From Streptomyces sp. NBC_01669 (lineage in GTDB: Bacteria > Actinomycetota > Actinomycetes > Streptomycetales > Streptomycetaceae), in contig NZ_JAPEQG010000001.1 in NCBI RefSeq assembly GCF_026339735.1, positions 7,997,001 through 8,061,000 on the forward strand: DNA of 64,000 nt, given 5' to 3'. This document shows, in pieces, positions 8,731 through 17,217 of this stretch. The notes under the pieces were generated by a model that had not been told where the DNA came from, did not search any database, and worked only from the letters and a program-made list of their open reading frames with translations. Positions within the stretch are counted from its first letter, which is position 1. The number at the start of each line of letters is the position of its first letter. The translations under genes and the position numbers were made by a program.

Positions 8731-9447
8731 GTGGTGACCTTCGAAGGACTGCCCGGCGCCGTAGCCGTCTCCCACCTCAGGGTCTACGACTGGCCCACCG
8801 AGGACGGACTGCGCGGCGGCACGCCCCACCTCCATCTCACCTGTTCCGAGGGGTATGTGGTGGTCGGGGGCACGGGCTCGGTGCAGACGCTCACCGTGTC
8901 CGGCTTCCGGCAGACGCCCCTGGCCGCCGGTTCGCTGGTGTGGTTCACCCCCGGCACGATCCACCGGCTCGTCAACGACGAGGACCTGCGCATCGTCGTT
9001 CTCATGCAGAACAGCGGACTGCCCGAGGCGGGCGACGCCGTGCTCACCCTCCCGCCGCGCTTCCTGACGGACCCCGACACCTATCGCGCGGCCGTTGCTC
9101 TGCCCGTCCACGGCTCCGAGCCGGAACAGGAAGGCGCCGCCCGCGCCCGCCGCGACCTCGCCGTCCAGGGCTTTCTCGCGCTGCGCCGGGCCACGGAGGC
9201 GGGCGACACCGAGCCGCTCGCCGCCTTCCACCGGGCGGCCGCCACCCTCGTGAGACATCGGACGGACGACTGGCGGGGGCGCTGGGAACAGGGCGCCGCC
9301 GCCGCATCCCGGGCAACCGGCGACCAGCTGGACGCCCTGGCACAGGGGGACGGCGGCCATCTCGCGGCTGCCTGCGTGTATGCCCAACAGCCTTCGGCGT
9401 ACGGAAAGTTCGGGATGTGCGGCCGTCTCGATGTCTACAGCGGCTGA
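8731..9447 (+). CDS. Cupin-domain protein
   Basis: A 238-residue protein with a single cupin barrel in its N-terminal half. The first cupin motif is around GGTPHLHLTCSEGYVVVGG, with metal-ligand candidates HLHL and E. The second motif is around FTPGTIHRLVNDEDLRIVVL. The C-terminal half is helical and Ala/Arg rich. Cupins of this type may be sugar isomerases, dioxygenases or sensors, and nothing here decides between them. GTG at 8731 is chosen because GAGGAG lies about eight bases upstream. An ATG at 8686 lacks such a site. A LacI-type palindrome upstream hints at sugar-linked control. Confidence 0.75.
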   Translation: MVTFEGLPGAVAVSHLRVYDWPTEDGLRGGTPHLHLTCSEGYVVVGGTGSVQTLTVSGFRQTPLAAGSLVWFTPGTIHRLVNDEDLRIVVLMQNSGLPEAGDAVLTLPPRFLTDPDTYRAAVALPVHGSEPEQEGAARARRDLAVQGFLALRRATEAGDTEPLAAFHRAAATLVRHRTDDWRGRWEQGAAAASRATGDQLDALAQGDGGHLAAACVYAQQPSAYGKFGMCGRLDVYSG

Positions 9448-9537
9448 GCGTCGATGGCTGCGGTGTCGCCAAGGGCCCGGGCGATGCTCGCCGAGGTCGT
9501 GCCCCACGGCGTGGCGACGGCGGTCTTGGTGGCGCGC

Positions 9538-12276
9538 TCAGATGTCCAGGGCCTCGTCGGTCCACTCGAACGTCGGCGCTCCAGTCGCGCCCGGTGTCTG
9601 TTCGGACCAGATGATCTTGCCCTCGGCTGTATAGCGGGTGCCCCAGCGATCGGCGAACTGGGCGACGAGATACAGGCCGCGGCCACCCTCGTCCGTCGTC
9701 GACGCATAGCGCAGATGCGGTGCGGTGCTGCTGGAGTCGGACACCTCGCAGATCAGGGCACGGTCGTGCAGCATCCGGACCCGGATGGGAGGGTCGCCGT
9801 AGCGGATGGCGTTGGTGACCAGCTCGCTGAGGATCAGCTCGGTCGCGAAGGTCTCTTCCTCCAGTCCCCGGTCGATGAGCCACTGGGACACGTCCTTGCG
9901 GACCCCGGCGACGGCCGCTGGGTCGTGCTCGACGTCCCATTCGCCGACACGGGAGGGGTCGAGGGTGTGCGTAGCGGCCACCAGGAGGACGGCGTCGTCA
10001 CCCGGAGGGGTGGGCAGGAGCGCGGAGATCAGGTCGTCGCAGGTCTCTTCCGGGGTCCGGTGCTGTCGGGCCAGCGCTCCGCGCATCGTGTCGAGTCCGG
10101 TGTCGAAGTCCCGCTGGCGCGACTGGACGAGACCGTCGGTGTAGAGCACCAGACGGCTCCCCTCCGGCAGGGGCAACTCCACCGACTCGAAGGGCAGCCC
10201 GCCGATGCCCAGGGGCAGGCCTGCGGGGACATCGGGGGATTGCACCGTGCCGTCGGGCAGCACCAGGACGGGACCGGGATGGCCCGCCCGGGCAGCGGAG
10301 CAGGTGCCGGCCACCGGGTCGTAGACGGCGTACAGGCAGGTGGCCCCCGTGATCTCCGCGCGCCCGCCGTCGGCGGTCTCCGTCCGGTCGGTCCGCGCGA
10401 CCAGTTCGTCGATGCGCGCGAGGAGCTCGTTGGCCGGAAGGTCCAGTGCGGAGAAGTTGTGGACCGCGGTGCGCAGGCGGCCCATCGTCGCGGCGGCGTG
10501 CAGACCGTGCCCGACGACGTCACCGACGACCAGCGCGACGCGGGCACCGGGCAGCGGAATGACGTCGAACCAGTCGCCGCCCACCCCCGCCTGAGCCGGC
10601 AGATAGCGGTAGGCGATGTCGAGCGCGTTCTGCTCGGGCAGGCCGCGGGGCAGCAGGCTGCGCTGCAGCGTCACCGCCATCTCGTGCTCGCGGGTGTAGC
10701 GGCGGGCGTTGTCGACACAGACGGCCGCCCGGGCGACCAGTTCCTCGGCGAATGTCAGATCGTCCTCGTCGAAGGGGTCCGGATTCTCCGAGCGCCAGAA
10801 ATTCGCCATGCCCAGGACCGCACCGCGTGCGTGCAGCGGAACGGAGAGCAGGGAGTGGACACCGTACGCGAGGATCCTCGCCGACCGTTCGGGGTCGATC
10901 CCCTGCCAGCTCGGTTCGGCGGACAGGTCCGGCACCAGCATGGTGTGTCCATGGATCAGTCCCAGGGCCGCCGGGCTGGTGGGAACGAATCCGACGACCC
11001 GCCCGATCGGGTAGAAGGGGAGGTGGTCTGCGCGCACGCCCGCCGCGGCTGTACGCCGCATGTTCAGCACGGTGCCGAGCGGCACCGACGGTTCCTCACC
11101 GCGCAGCACGGGCTCGGCGAGGTCGACCGAGGCGAAGTCGGCGAAACGGGGGACCACCACTTCGGCCAGTTCCTCCGCGGTCCGGGTCACATCCAGTGTC
11201 GTACCGATGCGCACACCAGCCGTGTGCAGCAGGAGCAGCCGCCCCCGTACCTCTGCGGCCCGGCCTGCGAGTGCGGCCAGTTCCGTCGTGTCCCGCAGCG
11301 TCGCGACTGTCCCGGCAGGCCCGCCGTGTTCGTCGGTGGGCCGCAGATTCACCGCCAGCAGCCGGTCGCCGACCACGCGCACCTCGTCGGAGGCGGAGCG
11401 GCCCGAGGCGAGCAGTTCCGCGAGGGGAGGAGGCAGGCCGATGCCCGTCACCGGAAGTCCTTCGGCGTCCGCGGGCAGGCGCAGCAGTCGCCGGGCCTCG
11501 TCGTTGGCCAGCAGCAGTCGCCCATTGCCGTCGATGATGAGGACGCCTTCGCGTACGGAGTGCAGCACCGCGTCGTGATGCTCGTACAGCCGCGTCATCT
11601 CGACGGGGCCGAGGCCGTGCGTCTGCCGCCGCAGACGTCGGCTGATCAGTGCCGCACCGCCGGAGGTGAGGGCAAATGTGGCCACCGCGGCGCCGACCAG
11701 CGCCGGCAGTTCGCGGTCGGCCAGTTTGTTCACGTTGCTGACCCTGATGCCCACGGACACCAGGCCGGCGGTCGAACCGTCGGCCCTCGGTATGGGCACC
11801 ACCGAGTTTACGGCCGGCCCCCGGCTCCCCGTGAAGGTACGGGTGAAGCCATGCCCGAGAAGGGCCTCCTTGTACGGGCCTTTGAGGTGCTTGCCGATCA
11901 GCGCGGGATCGGGGTGGGTGATGCGGATACCGTGTATGTCGGCCACGACGACGGTATCGACGTGGGTGGTCTTCCGGATCGTCTCCGCAAGCGGCTGCAG
12001 CACAGCGGTGGGATTGGGGCTGTCCAGCGCCGTGACGATGCCGGGGGAGTGAGCGAACGCCTGGGCGACGGCGTACGAACCTCTCTCGGCTTCGTGAACG
12101 GCGGCCCGCCGACCCTGCACCACGAGCGAGAGCGCCGCCGCGGCGACGAGCAGCACCACGAGCACCAGTTCCAGCAGCAGCACTTCCGCGGCGACGCTGC
12201 GCACGCCGAGCAGGGCACGGGAGCGACCGGGCTTCGATCGTCGGAGCCTTGAAATATATGCGCCAAAGCCGCCCAT
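9538..12276 (-). CDS. Membrane sensor with PAS, GAF, SpoIIE phosphatase and HATPase domains
   Basis: A 912-residue signalling protein. Two membrane helices (about residues 24-52 and 190-212) flank an extracellular Cache-like sensor domain of the CitA/DcuS type (HITHPDPALIGK-like loop at 119-130). A PAS domain (about 226-340), a GAF domain (about 360-540), a PP2C/SpoIIE serine phosphatase (about 560-775, with GGDWFDVIPL, VGDVVGHGLHAAATM and DDAVLLVA) and a C-terminal anti-sigma-type HATPase (about 780-905, with ELVTNAIRYG and GRGLYLV) follow. Such proteins usually control alternative sigma factors by dephosphorylating anti-anti-sigma factors. Both kinase-like and phosphatase modules are in one chain. 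The ligand is unknown. Confidence 0.9.
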   Translation of the reverse strand: MGGFGAYISRLRRSKPGRSRALLGVRSVAAEVLLLELVLVVLLVAAAALSLVVQGRRAAVHEAERGSYAVAQAFAHSPGIVTALDSPNPTAVLQPLAETIRKTTHVDTVVVADIHGIRITHPDPALIGKHLKGPYKEALLGHGFTRTFTGSRGPAVNSVVPIPRADGSTAGLVSVGIRVSNVNKLADRELPALVGAAVATFALTSGGAALISRRLRRQTHGLGPVEMTRLYEHHDAVLHSVREGVLIIDGNGRLLLANDEARRLLRLPADAEGLPVTGIGLPPPLAELLASGRSASDEVRVVGDRLLAVNLRPTDEHGGPAGTVATLRDTTELAALAGRAAEVRGRLLLLHTAGVRIGTTLDVTRTAEELAEVVVPRFADFASVDLAEPVLRGEEPSVPLGTVLNMRRTAAAGVRADHLPFYPIGRVVGFVPTSPAALGLIHGHTMLVPDLSAEPSWQGIDPERSARILAYGVHSLLSVPLHARGAVLGMANFWRSENPDPFDEDDLTFAEELVARAAVCVDNARRYTREHEMAVTLQRSLLPRGLPEQNALDIAYRYLPAQAGVGGDWFDVIPLPGARVALVVGDVVGHGLHAAATMGRLRTAVHNFSALDLPANELLARIDELVARTDRTETADGGRAEITGATCLYAVYDPVAGTCSAARAGHPGPVLVLPDGTVQSPDVPAGLPLGIGGLPFESVELPLPEGSRLVLYTDGLVQSRQRDFDTGLDTMRGALARQHRTPEETCDDLISALLPTPPGDDAVLLVAATHTLDPSRVGEWDVEHDPAAVAGVRKDVSQWLIDRGLEEETFATELILSELVTNAIRYGDPPIRVRMLHDRALICEVSDSSSTAPHLRYASTTDEGGRGLYLVAQFADRWGTRYTAEGKIIWSEQTPGATGAPTFEWTDEALDI

Positions 12277-12815
12277 AGCTCCTGTTTACCCGCTATGTCC
12301 ATACAAAATGTCGTGCGTGTAGCGCCGGTACGCGGTCAGGCCGCGGCCTTCATCATGGGGCGGCGCATGTGCGACGAAGGGGAACTCGGTCGGCCCGACC
12401 CGCCGCCCTTCCGCGCCGACGTCCGCATGCTGACCCACCCCCCCGACACCCCTGGGGCGGGCAGGGCGGCTCCACCTTCGCCTTCGTCGCGACAAGGATC
12501 GAAAGCGCCTGCGCCCAGGCACGCCAGGCCGCAGGGGCAGGGGGCAGGACATGAAGAGGCGGGGCGCAGACCCTGCGCCGGTTCCTCCATACCGCGTCCC
12601 GCCACGGAGGACCGACTGCCGGACCCCGGCGACCTCGCTCGCTGTCCGCGAATCGCGTCGCCTGGCCCCGGACAGCCCTCGACGAGGCCGTGGGCTGCGA
12701 TCGGCCCACGGCGATGCCCACGTCGCCGAGCCGATCGTCCGCACCGGGATCAAGATCGGGCGGCATCTCGACCTCAATCACGGACACCGGTGACAACCGC
12801 AGGTCGAGACGGGTA
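12277..12815. other. Gene-poor interval of 539 bases
   Basis: No supported gene. Minus-strand frames here (for example 12353-12796) are open only because of the GC content. They have no ribosome binding site, are Arg/Pro/Gly rich, and match no family I recognise. The interval holds the promoter of the sensor gene and probably the 3' end of the bxlR transcript. A decayed gene on the minus strand is possible but not supported. Confidence 0.5.
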
Positions 12816-13874
12816 TCAGTGGCTCGGTTCCGCCGTGCTGCTGCGCACCACCAGGTTGGTGGCGAGGTCGACCCGGGTGGTCGCGGGCTGCCGGCCCCGG
12901 CCGAGATCGAGAACCAGCCGGGCCGCCGTCTCGGCCATCTCGATGAGCGGCTGCCGCACCGTGGTGAGCGGTGGCCCGATCCACCGGGTGAGCGGCAGAT
13001 CGTCGAAGCCGACGACGCTGAGGTCCTCCGGGATGCGCAGGCCCAGTTCGCGGGCGGCTTCGTAGACGCCGAGTGCCTGCAGATCGTTTCCGGCGAACAC
13101 CGCGGTGGGCGGCTCCGGCAGCCGCAGGAGTTCCAGCGCCGCGGTGTAGCCGTCCTCGTGCGAGAACTCGCCCTCCCGGATCAGATCGGGATCGACGGGC
13201 AGACCCGCTGTCTCCATCGCGGCCCGGTAGCCGTCGACGCGGGCGCGGCTGCACATCATGCGGGACGGGCCGCTGATGACGCCGATCCGTCGGTGTCCGA
13301 GACCGGTCAGGTGGCGGGTGGCGGCCAGTCCGCCCTGCCAGTTCGTCGTTCCGACCGACGGCACGTCGTCACCCGGGTCGCCCGCGGGGTCGACCACTGC
13401 GAACGGAATGTTTCGGCTGGTCAGCTGGGCGCGCTGGGCTGCGGTCAGATCCGAGAGCACCAGGATCACACCGACCGGACGGCGCGCCAGCACGCCGTCC
13501 ACCCAGGTCTGGCCCGGGGTCAGCCGTCCCGCGCTCTCGGAGAGCACCAGGCTCAGTCCCTCCTCCCGGGCCACGTTCTCGACGCCTCGGACGACCTCCA
13601 TGGCCCAGCTGCTGTCGAGCTCATGGAAGACCAGATCGATCAGCTGGGACTGTGCCGTGGAACCCCGCCTGCGGCGGTAGCCGTGGAGCAGCAGCAACTC
13701 CTCCACCCTGGTGCGCGTACCGGGTGCAACGTCGGCGCGGCCGTTCAGCACTTTCGAAACTGTCGGAGCCGACACTCCGGCCGCGCGGGCGATCTCCGCC
13801 AGCGTGGCTGTGCTCTCCGACTGCTCGTCGGCAGACGCCTTCTCCTGTGGGGACTGGACCTTCGCAGGGCTCAT
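12816..13874 (-). CDS. bxlR: LacI-family repressor of the xylo-oligosaccharide operon (BxlR-like)
   Basis: A 352-residue LacI/GalR regulator. The helix-turn-helix TLAEIARAAGVSAPTVSKVLNG is near residues 24-45. A periplasmic-binding-protein-like sugar domain follows (about 80-345, with GVILVLSDL, GLGHRRIGVISGP, FAGNDLQALGVYEAARELG and SVVGFDDLPLTRWIGPPLTTV). It is transcribed away from the binding protein, permease and GH3 genes, the known bxlR-bxlEFGA arrangement of Streptomyces. In that system the repressor binds CGAA-type sites and is released by xylobiose. Matching sites stand before bxlE and the xylanase gene. ATG 13874 is the only start that gives a normal LacI N-terminus. Confidence 0.85.
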   Translation of the reverse strand: MSPAKVQSPQEKASADEQSESTATLAEIARAAGVSAPTVSKVLNGRADVAPGTRTRVEELLLLHGYRRRRGSTAQSQLIDLVFHELDSSWAMEVVRGVENVAREEGLSLVLSESAGRLTPGQTWVDGVLARRPVGVILVLSDLTAAQRAQLTSRNIPFAVVDPAGDPGDDVPSVGTTNWQGGLAATRHLTGLGHRRIGVISGPSRMMCSRARVDGYRAAMETAGLPVDPDLIREGEFSHEDGYTAALELLRLPEPPTAVFAGNDLQALGVYEAARELGLRIPEDLSVVGFDDLPLTRWIGPPLTTVRQPLIEMAETAARLVLDLGRGRQPATTRVDLATNLVVRSSTAEPSH

Positions 13875-13946
13875 GCGGGAATCGTAGCTTCCCGTGGCTC
13901 CGATCGGGGAAGGGGTCAGGGTTCGGAAAATCCTTCCGGCAACCTC

Positions 13947-13975
13947 TTGACGTGCCCGAAACACGACCGTACGGT
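13947..13975 (+). promoter_or_regulatory. Promoter of the bxl operon
   Basis: TTGACG (13947-13952), 17 bases, then TACGGT (13970-13975) gives a good sigma-70 type promoter. Transcription would start near 13982, just before the CGAAAC operator, so a bound repressor would block initiation or early elongation. Confidence 0.55.
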
Positions 13976-13999
13976 TCCGGCAACATTCGAAAGCAACCC

Positions 14000-14010
14000 C
14001 GAAACATTCG
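14000..14010. promoter_or_regulatory. BxlR/XlnR-type operator before bxlE
   Basis: CGAAACATTCG is one base from the perfect palindrome CGAAACTTTCG found before the xylanase gene. A second half-site CGAAAG lies at 13988-13993. It is 15 bases before the bxlE start. Xylan-utilisation LacI repressors of Streptomyces bind CGAA-N-TTCG type sites. Confidence 0.65.
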
Positions 14011-14024
14011 ACAGAGGTGCGGTC

Positions 14025-15335
14025 ATGCGGTCGGGAATTTTCACTCAGGGCACACGTGCGGCGAGATGGACCGCGGCAGGCGCCGCCATGGTCATGGCCG
14101 GGCTGCTGACAGGTTGCGGATCCGGCAGCGGCAGCGGCAGCGACGGCGGAACCATCACCGCCTATGTCTACGGTGATGACGCGGTCAAGGTCCAGCAAGC
14201 TGCGGTAACGGAGTTCAACAAGACCTCCAAGGTCAAGGTCAAGCTCGTCTCGGTCCCCGGCACCGACTACGTGAACAAGCTCCGCAGCTCGATGGGCTCG
14301 CCGAGCGCCCCGGACATCTTCTTCAACTGGGGCGGCGGTTCGATCAAGCCCTACGTCGATGCCAAGCAGCTGGTCGACCTCACCTCGACCGTCAACGGCG
14401 ACGCAGAGCTCAAGGACGGATTCCTTCCGTCGATCATGACGGCGGGTGGCCTCGACGGGAAGATCTACGGGGTGCCGATGCGCGGCATGCAGCCCGTGAT
14501 GCTCTTCTACAACAAGAAACTCTTCACCGAGAACAAGCTCGAGGCCCCCAAGACCTGGGAGGACCTGCAGAAGGCCATCACCACCTTCAAGGCCCAGGGC
14601 ATCACGCCCTTCGCCCTCGGCGGTTCCGACAAGTGGCCCGAGCTGATGTGGATGGAGTACCTGCTCGACCGGATCGGCGGACCCGAGGTCTTCAAGAAGA
14701 TCCAGAACGGCGACAGCTCCGGCTGGGGCGACCCGGCGGTACTGAAGGCGGCCCAGACCGTCAAGGACCTCGTCGACCAGGGTGCCTTCGGCAAGAACTT
14801 CAACTCCGTCGACTACGGCAACGGCGGCGCGCCCACGCTTCTCAACAAGGGCAAGGCCGCCATGCACCTCATGGGTTCGTGGGAGTACTCGACCCAGCTG
14901 GGCAAGGCGCCCGAGTTCGCCAAGAAGGACCTCGGCTGGACCGCCTTCCCGACCGTGGCCGGCGGGGTCGGCGACGCGGCGGACGTGGTGGGCAACCCCA
15001 CCAACTACTGGTCGATCAACGCGCGCACCAAGCACAAGGACGCCGCGATCGCCTTCCTCAAGACGATGGCCTCGCAGAAGTACGCCAAGGCGCTGGTCGA
15101 CAACGGGGACATCCCCACCACCTCCAACGCGGCCTCGATGCTGAGCACCTCGCCCAACCCGCAGTTCGCCAACGACCAGTACAGCCTGGTCCAGAAGGCG
15201 CCCAGCTTCACGCTCTCGTGGGACCAGGCACTGGAGTCCCAGTACGCCACCCCGCTGCTCACGGAGCTCAGCAAGCTGTTCGCCGGTAAGTCCAGCCCTG
15301 AGCAGTTCGTCGCAGCGATGAAGGCCGTCAAGTAA
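14025..15335 (+). CDS. bxlE: Xylo-oligosaccharide ABC transporter, substrate-binding lipoprotein (BxlE-like)
   Basis: A 436-residue extracytoplasmic binding protein of carbohydrate uptake family 1. The signal peptide ends in the lipobox LLTGC (Cys 31), followed by a Gly/Ser linker. The mature part contains FFNWGGGSIKPYVDAKQLVDL, GVPMRGMQPVMLFYNKKLF and AMHLMGSWEYS, as in sugar-binding proteins. It should bind xylobiose or xylo-oligomers outside the membrane and pass them to the permeases that follow at once. The ATG at 14025 is preceded by GAGG. Specificity is inferred from the bxl arrangement and the xylan genes downstream. Confidence 0.88.
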   Translation: MRSGIFTQGTRAARWTAAGAAMVMAGLLTGCGSGSGSGSDGGTITAYVYGDDAVKVQQAAVTEFNKTSKVKVKLVSVPGTDYVNKLRSSMGSPSAPDIFFNWGGGSIKPYVDAKQLVDLTSTVNGDAELKDGFLPSIMTAGGLDGKIYGVPMRGMQPVMLFYNKKLFTENKLEAPKTWEDLQKAITTFKAQGITPFALGGSDKWPELMWMEYLLDRIGGPEVFKKIQNGDSSGWGDPAVLKAAQTVKDLVDQGAFGKNFNSVDYGNGGAPTLLNKGKAAMHLMGSWEYSTQLGKAPEFAKKDLGWTAFPTVAGGVGDAADVVGNPTNYWSINARTKHKDAAIAFLKTMASQKYAKALVDNGDIPTTSNAASMLSTSPNPQFANDQYSLVQKAPSFTLSWDQALESQYATPLLTELSKLFAGKSSPEQFVAAMKAVK

Positions 15336-15337
15336 GA

Positions 15338-16267
15338 ATGTCCGCTCACACTCCGCACCCGAAGATGCGCGGAGGCAGGAAGACGGCCGTCGGCAACGTC
15401 GGCCGTCCACCCGTCAGCTGGGCCCTGCCCGGCATCCTCTTCTTCGCCGTCTTCGCGATCGTCCCGCTGGCGATCGCCGTGTATCTCTCCTTCTGCAAGT
15501 GGGACGGGCTGAACTCCCCGACCTCGGCCGGCCTGGACAACTGGACCCGGCTGTTCAAGGACCCGGAAGTCCGCCAGGCCGCCTGGCTGAGCCTCCTGCT
15601 GACCACCATCAGCTGGGCCTTCCAGACCCCCGTGGCACTGCTGCTCGGGGTCTGGGCGGCAGGTCGCCAGCGCAGCCGGGCCGTGCTCTCCGCGGTCTTC
15701 TTCGTCCCGCTGCTGCTCTCCACCACCGCCATCGCCATGCTCTTCCACGCCCTGCTGGACCCCAACTTCGGCGTGATCAAGGAGATCGGGCCCTGGTTCG
15801 GGATCGACCCGAACGTCATGGGATCGTCCACCGGCGCCCTGCTCACCGTGGCGTTCGTCGGCGGCTGGCAGTTCATGCCGTTCCACACCCTGATCTATCA
15901 GGGCGGTACCCGGCAGATCCCCCAGGTGCTCTACCAGGCGGCCGAGATGGACGGCGCCGGTATGTTCCGGCAGTTCTTCCACATCACGCTGCCGCAGCTG
16001 CGCAACACCATCACGACCTCGTCGGTCCTGATGATCGTCGGCTCGCTGACGTACTTCGACACCGTGCTGATCATGACCAAGGGCGGTCCCGGCACGGACA
16101 CCACGGTCCTGCCGTATCTGATGTACCGGACCGGCTTCCAGACCTACGACCTCGGCTACGCCGCGGCGATCGCCACGGCCCTGGTCGTGGTGGCCACCGC
16201 CCTGTCGCTGGTCCTGGTCCGCTTCAGCGGATTCGGGAACATGCGGTCCACCCGGGAAGGTATGTGA
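15338..16267 (+). CDS. bxlF: Sugar ABC transporter permease (BxlF-like)
   Basis: A 309-residue MalF-type permease with six predicted membrane helices. The cytoplasmic EAA loop is at EMDGAGMFRQFFHITLPQLRNTI (consensus EAA-3-G-9-I-LP), which docks to the ATPase. The start lies two bases after the bxlE stop, so translation is coupled. No ATPase gene is in the operon. In Streptomyces such importers use the shared MsiK ATPase encoded elsewhere. Confidence 0.9.
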   Translation: MSAHTPHPKMRGGRKTAVGNVGRPPVSWALPGILFFAVFAIVPLAIAVYLSFCKWDGLNSPTSAGLDNWTRLFKDPEVRQAAWLSLLLTTISWAFQTPVALLLGVWAAGRQRSRAVLSAVFFVPLLLSTTAIAMLFHALLDPNFGVIKEIGPWFGIDPNVMGSSTGALLTVAFVGGWQFMPFHTLIYQGGTRQIPQVLYQAAEMDGAGMFRQFFHITLPQLRNTITTSSVLMIVGSLTYFDTVLIMTKGGPGTDTTVLPYLMYRTGFQTYDLGYAAAIATALVVVATALSLVLVRFSGFGNMRSTREGM

Positions 16268-16271
16268 CGAG

Positions 16272-17165
16272 ATGTCAGTCGACACCCGCCACACGGCGCC
16301 GACCGTGTCGCCCGCGTTCCGGACCCGCCTGGCCACAGCCCGCCGCCGGAAGCGGTGGGGCAACCCACTGGCCGGTCTGGGCTCGCTGGTCTGGCTCGTC
16401 CTCGTGGTCGTACCGCTCTACACGCTGATCTCCTCGTCCCTGATGCACCAGGACGAGGCGCTCAACGGCGATCCGCTGGCCTTCCCGACCAACCCGACGC
16501 TCGACAACTACAAGACCGTGCTGGACAGCGGTTTCTCCACGATGCTCGGCAACACGGTGATCGTCGCCGCCTCCACCGTGGCCATCGTGCTGGTGCTCGC
16601 GGTGCCCGTCGCCTATGTGGCCGTGCGCACCCGCAGCCGGCTCTCTTCGCTCGCCTTCCGGACCTTCCTGCTGGGCGTCGCGATCCCGGCGCAGGCGGTG
16701 ATCGTGCCGCTGTATCTGCTCATCGGCAAGATGGGGCTCTACGACAGCCTGCCCGCGATCATCCTGCCGACGGCAGCTTTCGCGATGCCGGTGGCGGTAC
16801 TGATTCTCAGCGGCACCATGCGCGATGTCTCCGAGGAGATGTACGAGGCGATGGCGCTCGACGGCGCCACGCCCCTGCGGATGCTGTGGCAGCTGGCGGT
16901 ACCGATGTCGAAGGGCGGCATCAGTACGGTGGCGATCTACACGGCGCTCCAGGCATGGAACGGCTTCCTGTTCCCGCTGATCCTGACGCAGTCGGAGGAG
17001 AACCGCGTACTGACCCTCGGTCTCTTCAACTTCCAGACCCAGTTCGGAGTCAACATCCCGGCCGTGCTGGCCGCGATCGTCCTCTCCGTCGTGCCGATCT
17101 TCGCCGTGTACCTCGTGGCACGGAAGGCGCTGATCAACGGACTGATGGGGGTGGGCGGCAAGTAG
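16272..17165 (+). CDS. bxlG: Sugar ABC transporter permease (BxlG-like)
   Basis: A 297-residue MalG-type inner-membrane permease, partner of the preceding one. Its EAA loop is at EAMALDGATPLRMLWQLAVPMSKGGI, and the C-terminal segment around the last helix (ILTQSEENRVLTLGL) is typical of this subfamily. It starts four bases after the previous stop and completes the transmembrane channel for xylo-oligosaccharides. Its N-terminus is Arg-rich before the first helix, as expected from the positive-inside rule. Confidence 0.9.
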   Translation: MSVDTRHTAPTVSPAFRTRLATARRRKRWGNPLAGLGSLVWLVLVVVPLYTLISSSLMHQDEALNGDPLAFPTNPTLDNYKTVLDSGFSTMLGNTVIVAASTVAIVLVLAVPVAYVAVRTRSRLSSLAFRTFLLGVAIPAQAVIVPLYLLIGKMGLYDSLPAIILPTAAFAMPVAVLILSGTMRDVSEEMYEAMALDGATPLRMLWQLAVPMSKGGISTVAIYTALQAWNGFLFPLILTQSEENRVLTLGLFNFQTQFGVNIPAVLAAIVLSVVPIFAVYLVARKALINGLMGVGGK

Positions 17166-17217
17166 CACACCGACGCCGCCCCGCACCACCGCACTCATGA
17201 GAGGAACCCCTGCCCCC

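Noticed and set aside
9435..9707. A 90-residue minus-strand frame ending after the cupin gene
   Set aside because: Its C-terminal piece looks vaguely protein-like, but most of it is antisense to the sensor gene and there is no start with a binding site.
9454..12252. A 932-residue open frame on the plus strand
   Set aside because: It runs antisense to the sensor/SpoIIE gene, whose domains are clear. No recognisable domain and no good start.
12353..12796. A 147-residue minus-strand frame in the gap before bxlR
   Set aside because: No ribosome binding site, no known domain, strongly Arg/Pro biased. Reported only as part of the gene-poor interval.
13755..13765. CGAAACTGTCG, similar to the xylan operator
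   Set aside because: It lies inside the helix-turn-helix coding part of bxlR and mismatches the palindrome, so it is probably chance.
12816..15410. One long minus-strand frame of 864 residues
   Set aside because: Only the part from 13874 is real (the LacI regulator). The upstream portion is antisense to bxlE and only looks open because of the base composition.
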